Notes under the pieces: generated by a model
What the model was told of the DNA's origin: nothing
What the model saw: only the letters and a program-made list of their open reading frames with translations
Database searches by the model: none
Made by a program: the position numbers and the translations under genes
NCBI RefSeq assembly: GCF_900188125.1
Contig: NZ_FZOW01000009.1
Coordinates: forward strand, 186,001-250,000
From: Rhodococcoides kyotonense
GTDB taxonomy: Bacteria; Actinomycetota; Actinomycetes; Mycobacteriales; Mycobacteriaceae
Direction of reading: 5' to 3'
Length of the DNA: 64,000 nt
Shown: positions 1-7,126 of the stretch, one piece after another
How the letters are laid out: each line of letters starts with the position of its first letter
Position numbering within the stretch: the first letter of the stretch is position 1

Positions 1-639
1 GCGCCGCGGGCGCTGGCCGCTGCGCGCCAGCTCGCCGCGATGCACTCGTTCGGCCCTGAGGAACTCGGTGTCGGCGACGAGCAGTCGTTAGCACTCCCGG
101 ACGAGCTCGACCGCTGGGCGGCACTGTTCGCCACCGTCGACGACAGTGTGTGCTCCGGGCACACCGACGTGCTAGAACTCCTTCGACGCTCGATCCCCGA
201 ACCGGTGGCTGACAAGTTGGTGCACGGCGACTACCGGCTCGCGAACATGCTGTTCGACGGCACCGAACTCACCGCTGTCATCGATTGGGAGATCTGGTCG
301 GTCGGCGACCCGCGTACCGACATCGCGTGGCTCCTCATGCACACCGATCCCGCGCACGTGTTTCACGAGTCTCGCAGTGCCGCAGACGAAGCAGCGGGCG
401 CTGCCATGCCGAGCAGAGTCGAGATCGCCGATGCGTACGCACGGGCCGCAGGCGCCGACAACCTGTTGGAGTCGATCGATTGGTTCCTTGCGTACTGCCT
501 GTACAAGACCGCGTCGACCATCTCGGTTCTGGTCAAACGAAATCGCCGACGCGAGAGTCCCGACCCCACGTTGGAGGTGGCCGCTCGGCACCTACCCGAC
601 GTGATCGAGCGCGCGCGCTCCCTGGCGCCGAAAGGCTAG
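1..639 (+). CDS. Phosphotransferase (APH/ACAD10-11 kinase fold), 5' end outside window
   Basis: The reading frame is open from base 1, so this is the C-terminal part of a longer protein of probably 330-360 residues. The APH-fold catalytic loop is visible as HGDYRLANMLF, followed by the metal-binding DWE about 16 residues later and a GDPRTDIAWLL segment. These are the hallmarks of choline/aminoglycoside-kinase-like proteins found beside acyl-CoA dehydrogenases in actinobacteria. In characterised relatives (ACAD10/ACAD11 N-terminal domains, LvaA) the substrate is a hydroxyacyl-CoA; assigning that role here is inference. It converges on the next gene with a 3-base stop-codon overlap (TAG on each strand). 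Confidence 0.85.
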   Translation, partial: APRALAAARQLAAMHSFGPEELGVGDEQSLALPDELDRWAALFATVDDSVCSGHTDVLELLRRSIPEPVADKLVHGDYRLANMLFDGTELTAVIDWEIWSVGDPRTDIAWLLMHTDPAHVFHESRSAADEAAGAAMPSRVEIADAYARAAGADNLLESIDWFLAYCLYKTASTISVLVKRNRRRESPDPTLEVAARHLPDVIERARSLAPKG

Positions 640-1616
640 ATCTCGACGACGATCTTTCCTGTCGCCGAGCGAGATTCGAGGGCATCCAGCGCGTCAGCAG
701 TATCGCCGAACGCGAAAATACGCCCGACGACAGGTGCTATTGCGCCGTCGTGCGCAAGCTTCTCGACGGCGTCACGCACCATCGTCAGGGTTCCTGGATA
801 CTCGGTTTCCATGTTGTCCATCGTGATCCCGGTGACGGTGAGATTGCGGTGCAACAGTCTGTTGACCTTGACCGTCGGGATGAATCCGCCGGTGAACCCA
901 ACCACGACCAGCCTGCCTCCCTGCCGGAGCGCACGCAGCGAATCGGTGAATCGATCGCCTCCGACGGGATCGATCACCACATGCACACCTCGACCGTCTG
1001 TCAATGCCCGCGTCTCGTCCAACCAGTCACTGTCGGAGCGAACCACCTCGTGCGCTCCAGCAGAGCGCGCCATGTCTGCTTTTTCCTCGCTCGACACCAC
1101 CGCGATCACCCGAGCACCGAACGACGACGCCAGGTCCAGCGCAGCAGTCCCGACGCCACCTGCCGCGCCGTGAACGAGGACTATTTCACCCGGTCTGACC
1201 TGCGCTCGATAGTATGCGTACCAGGATGTCGCGTAGTTCATATACAGGCTGGCGCCCTGCGTGAACGACATCGTGTCCGGTAGCAACACCGTGTATTCCG
1301 GTAGCGCCAAAGCTCTTTCGGCCACTGCGCCGTTCCAGACGATGCCGCCGACCCGATCACCCGGTGCGAAACGCGACTCCGTCGGTGATTCCAGAACGAC
1401 ACCCGCGAATTCGCTGCCACACACGAACGGGACGGGAACACCGTTCTGGTACCCACCACGTGTCTGCAAAGCGTCGATGAAGGAAAGTCCTGCAGCGCGA
1501 ACATCGATGAGTAGACGAGCTCCGTCGGCTCGTGGATGTGCCCCTACCGGTTCGGGAATGTCTTGCACTCGTACCGACTGTGGTCCGTCCAACCGGTCGA
1601 CGACTATCGCGCGCAC
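636..1616 (-). CDS. NADPH:quinone oxidoreductase-type MDR reductase
   Basis: A 326-residue medium-chain dehydrogenase/reductase of the zinc-free quinone oxidoreductase type. It has the GroES-like N-terminal domain with the GSEFAGVV segment, then a Rossmann domain with VHGAAGGVGTAALDLA as the NADPH-binding loop, and a C-terminal GKIVVEI end. The GTG start at 1616 is chosen because AAGGAGA lies just upstream; a longer frame would add 70 low-complexity residues. Family members reduce quinones or alpha,beta-unsaturated carbonyl and enoyl substrates; the actual substrate cannot be read from sequence. It lies 22 bases after a MaoC gene on the same strand and is probably cotranscribed with it. Confidence 0.85.
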   Translation of the reverse strand: MRAIVVDRLDGPQSVRVQDIPEPVGAHPRADGARLLIDVRAAGLSFIDALQTRGGYQNGVPVPFVCGSEFAGVVLESPTESRFAPGDRVGGIVWNGAVAERALALPEYTVLLPDTMSFTQGASLYMNYATSWYAYYRAQVRPGEIVLVHGAAGGVGTAALDLASSFGARVIAVVSSEEKADMARSAGAHEVVRSDSDWLDETRALTDGRGVHVVIDPVGGDRFTDSLRALRQGGRLVVVGFTGGFIPTVKVNRLLHRNLTVTGITMDNMETEYPGTLTMVRDAVEKLAHDGAIAPVVGRIFAFGDTADALDALESRSATGKIVVEI

Positions 1617-1638
1617 GTGCTCTCCTTGTGTGTGGCTG

Positions 1639-2091
1639 TCAGTGGAAGTAGGCGACGATCGAGTCCGCGACGCAGGCAGGCTTGTCCTGCCCGGCGAGCT
1701 CGAAAGTCTCGGTGATGGTGAACCGTTGTCCGCCGTCGATCGGCGCGGCCGAGGTAAGGGTGGCTCGCATTCTGAGCTGTGAATCCACCCGAACGGGTGT
1801 GAGGAACCGAACCCGCTCGAACCCATAGTTGAGGCCGAGCGAGTGGCCGTTCATCGTGAAGATCTCGTATAGGAACTTCGGTCCGAGCGACAGCGTGTAG
1901 AGGCCGTGCGCGATCGTGCCCCCGAATCCGGCCGCGCGGCCGCGCTCGGGGTCGAGATGAATACGCTCGAAGTCGTCTGTCGACGCTCCGAACGCCGTGA
2001 TCCTGTCCTGCGTGACCGCGTACCAGGCGCTCGTTCCCAGGTGCTGTCCCACCCGCGAGGCCAGATCGGCAATCCCGTCGACTTTCAGCAT
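1639..2091 (-). CDS. MaoC-like (R)-specific enoyl-CoA hydratase
   Basis: About 150 residues, the usual size of a single hot-dog MaoC dehydratase. It carries the hydratase motif D-x4-H (DFERIH) followed by FGGTIAHGLYTLSL, the overhang segment that shapes the acyl pocket. It likely hydrates a trans-2-enoyl-CoA to the (R)-3-hydroxyacyl-CoA, or acts as the reverse dehydratase. The ATG at 2091 gives the family length; upstream in-frame codons would add 60 atypical residues, and no strong Shine-Dalgarno decides it. It is divergent from the acyl-CoA dehydrogenase at 2246 and shares the 154-base intergenic promoter region with it. Confidence 0.8.
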   Translation of the reverse strand: MLKVDGIADLASRVGQHLGTSAWYAVTQDRITAFGASTDDFERIHLDPERGRAAGFGGTIAHGLYTLSLGPKFLYEIFTMNGHSLGLNYGFERVRFLTPVRVDSQLRMRATLTSAAPIDGGQRFTITETFELAGQDKPACVADSIVAYFH

Positions 2092-2245
2092 GTCGACAGG
2101 CAACCATGCTCGCGGGTGAGCTGACCACGTGCCCAGACGGCGATACTGGAGAACCCCACACCGGTGTGCCGACAGGTCGAGCGATGGACGGTCCTGCTGG
2201 CCGTACATTTGCCGAAACACCAACGGCCGAAAGGGCACGAAAATC

Positions 2246-3487
2246 GTGGACTGGACAATTCCCAAGGACATTCAGGACTTCCTTGTGTCGCTCGACGCGT
2301 TCATCGCATCCGAGATCACCCCGCTCGAGAACGAACATCCCGAGTATTTCGACCATCGACGCGAATTCGCCCGAACCGACTGGGAGCGTGACGGGTTTCC
2401 CAAACAGGCGTGGCGCGAGCTTCTGCACGAGGCACGCAAGCGTGCCGACGCCGCAGGGTTCTTCCGCTATCCGCTTCCTGCGGCACTCGGAGGGCAGGAC
2501 GCCAGTAACCTGGCCATGGCAGTCGTCCGCGAGCACCTACTGAAGAAGGGATCCGGTCTGCACTTCCCGCACGCCGACGAGGCGTCGGTGGTGGCGAATC
2601 TTCCTCTCGCACTGGTATTTCACGCCTTCGGTACTCCCGAGCAACGCAAGAAGTACCTCGAGCCATTGGTGAGCGGCGACATCGAGATCGCGTTCGGCCT
2701 GACAGAACCGGGCCACGGCAGCGACGCCACCTATCTCGAGACCACGGCCCACCGCGACGGTACGGATTGGATCATCAACGGAGCGAAACGTTTCAATTCG
2801 CTCGTCGACTGCTCGGCGATCGACATCGTGTTCGCCCGCACATCCGGCACCGACGGCAAAGCGGAAGGTATCACCGCGTTCATCGTGCCGACGGACGCGC
2901 CTGGATTCTCGGTTCCGTTCAACCACTGGACATTCAACATGCCGAGCGATCACTCCGAAGTGCATCTCGACAACGTCCGAATCCCGGCGGAGAACGTCCT
3001 CGGTGAGGTGGGCAGGGGTCTGGACTGTGCACAACTGTTCGTGCACGAGAACAGGATACGTCAGGCAGCCTCGTCCCTCGGTGCTGCTCAGTACTGCATC
3101 GACCGCAGTATCGAGTACGCGCAGGAACGCGTCGTGTTCGGGAAGCCGCTGTACGAGCATCAGGGAATCCAGTGGCAGTTGGTCGAACTCCAGACCGATG
3201 CCGAGCTGATTCGCAACACGATTCACAAGACGGCGTCCATGATGGACGAGCTAGGAAAGTCGGAGGTCAGCGACAAGGTCGCGATGGTCAATATGCGCAG
3301 TAACCAACTCGCGTGCCGGGCCGCGGACCGCGCCATCCAGATCCACGGTGGAGTTGGATACACCAGGCACAAGCAGTTCGAGCACATCTACCGTCACCAC
3401 AGGAGATATCGAATCACGGAAGGAACGGACGAACTGCAGCTGCGTCGGATCGCGAGCCGGATGTTCGACTTCGGTTCGCGGCGCTGA
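2246..3487 (+). CDS. Acyl-CoA dehydrogenase
   Basis: A 413-residue FAD-dependent acyl-CoA dehydrogenase. Seen in order are the helical N-terminal domain, the FGLTEPGHGSDA FAD/substrate segment near residue 150, the mid beta domain, QIHGGVGYT, and near the C-terminus ITEGTDELQ, whose Glu is in the position of the usual catalytic base. The GTG at 2246 is preferred because AAGGGCAC precedes it and the protein then starts at normal family length. It would catalyse alpha,beta-dehydrogenation of an acyl-CoA, passing electrons to ETF. Its end lies 2 bases from the convergent TetR gene. Confidence 0.85.
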   Translation: MDWTIPKDIQDFLVSLDAFIASEITPLENEHPEYFDHRREFARTDWERDGFPKQAWRELLHEARKRADAAGFFRYPLPAALGGQDASNLAMAVVREHLLKKGSGLHFPHADEASVVANLPLALVFHAFGTPEQRKKYLEPLVSGDIEIAFGLTEPGHGSDATYLETTAHRDGTDWIINGAKRFNSLVDCSAIDIVFARTSGTDGKAEGITAFIVPTDAPGFSVPFNHWTFNMPSDHSEVHLDNVRIPAENVLGEVGRGLDCAQLFVHENRIRQAASSLGAAQYCIDRSIEYAQERVVFGKPLYEHQGIQWQLVELQTDAELIRNTIHKTASMMDELGKSEVSDKVAMVNMRSNQLACRAADRAIQIHGGVGYTRHKQFEHIYRHHRRYRITEGTDELQLRRIASRMFDFGSRR

Positions 3488-3489
3488 TC

Positions 3490-4041
3490 TCACCGGCCTG
3501 CAGCGTCCACACCACCGAGTGCGATGGCGACAACGGAGTCCGTGAGCGTGCTGGACTTCGTTGCACTCGTCGGCCAGTAGGAGATCGAGAAGATCATGCC
3601 GAGGCACGTCTGCGTCACAACGGACACCTGGGTGCTCGTCGCGTCCGGGAGGTAGCGACCGACAGCCGCTTCCCACCCTTCGACGTATTTCTTACGCCGC
3701 CGATCGACTCGGCGTTTGAACGGCTGCACGAGCGACCGGTCCTCACGCTGGCTCACATTGACCAGATGCCTGTTGCCGATCGCGAACTCGACGTGATGCC
3801 GTATCAGCCTCTCCAGGTCGTCGCCCGCGCCGTCGTGTATCGGTTCGACGGCAGCGAGAAGAATGTCCATCGCCTCATCGAAGAGCGCGGCCAGAATCTC
3901 GTCCTTGCCCGCGAAATGGCGGTACACAGCCGGGCCGCTCACGCCTGCGCGAGTACCCAGTTCGTCGACGCTCGTGCCGTGAAACCCTTTCTCGTAGAAG
4001 AGCTCGGCGGCAGCATCGAGAATTCTCCGATTGCGGTCCAC
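3490..4041 (-). CDS. TetR-family transcriptional regulator
   Basis: A 183-residue one-domain regulator with a clear N-terminal TetR helix-turn-helix: RILDAAAELFYEKGFHGTS, then VDELGTRAGVSGPAVYRHFAGKDEIL (residues about 5-50). The C-terminal half is a variable ligand-binding helical domain. The start is a GTG at 4041 with only a weak ribosome-binding site. A palindromic AACGAGCGTT box lies just upstream (4065-4074), so autoregulation is likely. The same box occurs before the two BadI/MenB-like genes at 16769 and 26482, which makes those its probable targets. Acyl-CoA-responsive TetR proteins such as PaaR are known to bind AACGnnCGTT-type sites; the ligand here is unknown. Confidence 0.85.
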   Translation of the reverse strand: MDRNRRILDAAAELFYEKGFHGTSVDELGTRAGVSGPAVYRHFAGKDEILAALFDEAMDILLAAVEPIHDGAGDDLERLIRHHVEFAIGNRHLVNVSQREDRSLVQPFKRRVDRRRKKYVEGWEAAVGRYLPDATSTQVSVVTQTCLGMIFSISYWPTSATKSSTLTDSVVAIALGGVDAAGR

Positions 4042-4061
4042 GGGTCGAAACTAGCACGGTA

Positions 4062-4078
4062 GTGAACGAGCGTTATAC
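4062..4078. promoter_or_regulatory. Putative TetR operator (AACGnnCGTT type), copy 1
   Basis: GTGAACGAGCGTTATAC contains the palindromic core AACG-AG-CGTT. It lies 20-37 bases upstream of the TetR start at 4041. A near-identical sequence differing at one core base is found upstream of the genes starting at 26482 and 16769. Confidence 0.55.
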
Positions 4079-4117
4079 TTTTGATCTACCCGACGACCAT
4101 CCACGAGGTGATACGCA

Positions 4118-4447
4118 GTGAGCTCGGAACTGGACAAGTCCGCAGACTCCCACGCGCAGCGAATCGCACTGCAGGGTCTCACGGTCCTGTCCGCCGCCGA
4201 ACCGCTCGCGCAGTGCACCGAGGACGTGCACGGCGCCCCGGGGTACGACCTGAGCTCGGACACCGTGAAGTCACACGTCGGCCGAATTCTTCGAAAACTG
4301 CGGGTGGACAACCGAGCCGAAGCAGTGTCGAAGGATCTTCGACCGACACTCGGTCACGATCAAGGACGAAAGGTGCACCGAAACCATGCCAATCGATTCC
4401 ACGGCGACGATCCCCACGTACTCACAGGTTACTGCGCTCGCCCGTGA
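4118..4447 (+). pseudogene. LuxR-type HTH remnant
   Basis: A GTG-started frame of 109 codons with a plausible ribosome-binding site (GAGGTG). Only its middle looks like a protein: SSDTVKSHVGRILRKLRVDN followed by RAEAVS is the second half of a LuxR/GerE DNA-binding domain, with the recognition helix. The first half of the domain (the LSxREREVL...GLSNxEIA part) is absent or scrambled, and the tail after RAEAVS runs out of frame into the start of the following thioesterase. It closely resembles the C-terminal domain of the intact LuxR regulator at the right edge of the window. The best reading is a decayed regulator; a tiny functional HTH peptide is less likely. Confidence 0.5.
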
Positions 4448-4907
4448 GTTCGGTCCGTTCGTCGTCCCACCGGAGTTCGAGGACGAGAACGGCCACATGA
4501 ATGTTCGGCACTACTTCGATCTCGCAGTCGAAGTGGTGGCCCGTGTTTTCGATCGCATCGGGATCGACGACGAGTATCGAGCGTCGAGGGGGCACGGAAT
4601 CTTCACTGCCGAACACCACCTGAAGTACTTCGCCGAGGTTCATGCGGGCGAGACCGTATCCGGCTATTTCACCTTCGTCGAGAGGTCGGACAAGGTGTTC
4701 CACGCCATGGCGTTCCTTGTTGACGACGATACGAAACAGCTGGTCTACAGCCTCGAAGTTGCGGCACCGCACGTCGATATGACCACGCGGCGCGTCGTGC
4801 CGTTCGCCGACGACCTCGCTGCGACGGTCGACGCCGAAATCGCGTCGACCGCGCATCGCACGTTCGATTTGCCGGTGTCGGGCGCCATCGGTGTCCGACG
4901 TAGGTAA
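4386..4907 (+). CDS. Hot-dog acyl-CoA thioesterase (4HBT family)
   Basis: A 173-residue thioesterase. The segment FEDENGHMNVRHYFDLAVEV near residue 35 is typical of 4HBT-type hydrolases, where the Glu/Asp-containing loop and the following HMN begin the long central helix. The remaining strands and a C-terminal extension of about 40 residues fit the family. It probably hydrolyses an acyl-CoA to release CoA, either as overflow relief or to make the free acid. The start codon overlaps the LuxR remnant. It converges on the acyl-CoA dehydrogenase at 4914 with a 6-base gap. Confidence 0.8.
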   Translation: MPIDSTATIPTYSQVTALAREFGPFVVPPEFEDENGHMNVRHYFDLAVEVVARVFDRIGIDDEYRASRGHGIFTAEHHLKYFAEVHAGETVSGYFTFVERSDKVFHAMAFLVDDDTKQLVYSLEVAAPHVDMTTRRVVPFADDLAATVDAEIASTAHRTFDLPVSGAIGVRRR

Positions 4908-4913
4908 GCGAGC

Positions 4914-6086
4914 TCAGGAACGCGATTTCTTGGTGTAGGGCACGAAATCGAGACCGTAGCGCTCGCGCATGATGATGATCTTCTGGATCTGAGCCGTACC
5001 GTCGGCGATCTCGACGGACATCACGTCGCGGAGTCGTTGTTCGAACGGAAGTTCCTGCGAGTAGCCGTAATTGCCGTGCAGCAGGAGGCATTCCTTCACA
5101 GCGGCGCTGGCGACCAAGGGTCCGTACCACTTCGCCATCGCAGCCTCGGCCGTGTGAGGTAGGCCGCGGTTTCGCTTGTCCAGTGCGGAATAGCAGACGA
5201 GCCGAGCTGCCTCGAGTTTCGTGAGATGCTCGGCGAGCGGAAACGACACACCTTCGAATTTCGACAGCTGCGATCCGAATGCAGTGCGCGAGGCGACGTA
5301 TCGTGCCGTCTCGTCGATCGATGCCTGCGCCGCACCGATCCCGGTGAGAGCCAGCAACGGACGAGTGAAGTCAAAGCCGTTCAGCAATCGCGAGAACGCC
5401 TTTCCTTCGACGCCCAAAAGGTTCTCCGCAGGTATCTCGACACCGTCGAGGTGCAGCACTCCACGTCCCATGATGGCCCAGCCGGTGTCGGCGACAGTCG
5501 ACTTCACGGTTCCCGAGGCGTCGAGCGGAACGAGGAAGGTGGAGACCCCTACATCGACCCCGCCGCGAATCGTCCGGGCAGCGAGAAGGATCGACGACGC
5601 ATTGGCCAGAATCGTCACGGAGGTCTTCTCGCCCGTGATGACGTAACCACCGTCGACTGCACGCGCAGTGGTTCGGATGTTGGCCGCGTCCGATCCGGTC
5701 TCGGGTTCGGTCAGGCCGAAAGCAACGTAGGCGTCGCCCGATACCAGCTGCGGAATCCATTCTCGCTTGACCGTGTCGGTCGCGTGCTGCTGCAACAGCG
5801 AGCTCATCAGCAGTACAGGAATCGCCACGTTGGCCATGTTGAAGTCGGCGTACGCGAGCTCTTCGACGGCCTGCACCGCCGCGACGAAGTCTTCCTGATC
5901 GAGGGGGTTGTACTCGTCGCCGGCGAGGAGACCGTAGATCCCGAGTTCGGCGACGGCTCGGTGTAGGTCCCAGGGAAATGTCGACGATTTGGCTCGCTCG
6001 AGATACCCGGGTGCGAGCTTCTTCCGCGCGAAGTCGCGCACGGCGTCAGCGATGAGGCTCTGATCGGTGGTCTCGACAGTGGTCAT
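4914..6086 (-). CDS. Acyl-CoA dehydrogenase, cyclohexanecarboxyl-CoA dehydrogenase-like
   Basis: A 390-residue acyl-CoA dehydrogenase with FGLTEPETGSDAA as FAD/substrate motif, the GVEIPAENLLG mid-domain and LLHGNYGYSQELPFEQRLRD near the C-terminus. At the usual catalytic-base position the motif reads ADGTAQIQ, so Asp362 stands where most family members have Glu. Asp at this position is reported for some dehydrogenases of cyclic acyl-CoAs. With the SDR just upstream (12-base gap) and the divergent ligase at 7127, a role in oxidising a cyclic carboxyl-CoA is a reasonable inference. GGAG precedes the ATG at 6086. Confidence 0.8.
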   Translation of the reverse strand: MTTVETTDQSLIADAVRDFARKKLAPGYLERAKSSTFPWDLHRAVAELGIYGLLAGDEYNPLDQEDFVAAVQAVEELAYADFNMANVAIPVLLMSSLLQQHATDTVKREWIPQLVSGDAYVAFGLTEPETGSDAANIRTTARAVDGGYVITGEKTSVTILANASSILLAARTIRGGVDVGVSTFLVPLDASGTVKSTVADTGWAIMGRGVLHLDGVEIPAENLLGVEGKAFSRLLNGFDFTRPLLALTGIGAAQASIDETARYVASRTAFGSQLSKFEGVSFPLAEHLTKLEAARLVCYSALDKRNRGLPHTAEAAMAKWYGPLVASAAVKECLLLHGNYGYSQELPFEQRLRDVMSVEIADGTAQIQKIIIMRERYGLDFVPYTKKSRS

Positions 6087-6098
6087 GATTTCTCCAGC

Positions 6099-6890
6099 TC
6101 AGAACGCGGAGATTCCGCCGTTGACACTGATCGATTGGCCGGTCAGGCGAGCCGACGCCGGTCCACCGAGATACACGATGAGCGATGCCAAATCCTCGGG
6201 TTCTGCCACGCCCAGGTGCGCTTGAGCTGCAGCTTTATCGAACAACGACTTGCTGAATCCGTCACTGAGTACGTTGGCCGCAGTCGGAGTGCCCGCGATC
6301 AACGACGGCGTCACCACGTTGACGCGTACGCCGTTTCGCTTGCCCTCGATTGCGGCGACCCGTGAGAACATGACAATCGCGGCCATCGCCGCACCGAGTG
6401 CACTCTCACCCGGCGTCGGGACCTTGGCTGCATCCGATGCGATGTTGACGATGCTGCCGCCGCCCTGCTGCTGCATCATCGGAAGCACGGTTCGGGTCAA
6501 GAACATGGGCGGGAGCGCCTGACCGGTGAGGATCCCGGAGATGTCGTCGATAGCAGTTCGATGAAGCAGCTCCGGCCGATACGAGGTCGTCGTCGAGTTG
6601 ACCAGCACATCGATGGATCCCATTGCCCGCTGCGCCTCGTCGACCGCCCGCTCCACTCGACGTGCGTCACAGGCATCGGCGGCGATGAACTCGACCTTCG
6701 CATCGCCGCACCGGTCGAGAACCTTCTGACGAGCAGCGAGGCCCCGGTCTTCGTTTCGCCCGAGTAGCACAAGTCGTCGAACGCCTGCATCGACGAACGC
6801 CAAGGCCGAGGCCAGTCCGACGCCGGACGTACCCCCAGCGATGAGGACCGAGGAGTCCTCGTAGGTGCGGACCAGCGGAGATACGGACAT
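6099..6890 (-). CDS. SDR-fold protein lacking the catalytic Tyr-Lys pair
   Basis: A 263-residue short-chain dehydrogenase/reductase-fold protein. The cofactor loop IAGGTSGVGLASAL (residues 17-30), the D-A-C-D segment and a C-terminal LTGQSISVNGG end are normal, and Ser152 (VNIAS) is present. At the 13-residue spacing where the catalytic Tyr should be there is Leu165, and the Lys position is Met169 (ALGAAMAA), so the YxxxK motif is gone. It may be a non-oxidoreductase, for example a hydratase, isomerase or partner subunit, or it may use another acid. It is the first gene of a two-gene operon with the acyl-CoA dehydrogenase at 4914. AAAGG precedes the ATG. Confidence 0.8.
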   Translation of the reverse strand: MSVSPLVRTYEDSSVLIAGGTSGVGLASALAFVDAGVRRLVLLGRNEDRGLAARQKVLDRCGDAKVEFIAADACDARRVERAVDEAQRAMGSIDVLVNSTTTSYRPELLHRTAIDDISGILTGQALPPMFLTRTVLPMMQQQGGGSIVNIASDAAKVPTPGESALGAAMAAIVMFSRVAAIEGKRNGVRVNVVTPSLIAGTPTAANVLSDGFSKSLFDKAAAQAHLGVAEPEDLASLIVYLGGPASARLTGQSISVNGGISAF

Positions 6891-6949
6891 TTGTTACCTT
6901 TCCGAAGTTATTCGCTCGCCAAACTATTTACATTTGACGGAAGTGGATC

Positions 6950-6967
6950 TTCTGACATGTATCAGAA
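6950..6967. promoter_or_regulatory. Palindromic operator candidate TTCTGA-N6-TCAGAA
   Basis: A perfect 6-base inverted repeat with a 6-base centre (CATGTA). It lies in the 236-base region between the divergent SDR (start 6890) and ligase (start 7127), so it could control both. I did not see another copy in the window and cannot name the regulator. Confidence 0.4.
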
Positions 6968-7126
6968 CATCAGATGCCGAATCGGGCAACCAGCACTACT
7001 GTGCAGATCTACACTGACGTTCGTGTGACAGCTATAGACGAAAACCGATACTCGATGTATTACTTCATGGGTGTGACTCAGGCAACACCCCATGTCAATT
7101 CTCCAAGCCGAAGGCAGGACCGCAGC

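Noticed and set aside
285-1283. Long plus-strand frame of 332 codons across the first oxidoreductase gene
   Set aside because: It lies opposite a clear MDR reductase, is Arg/His-rich and shows no domain; a typical shadow frame in GC-rich DNA.
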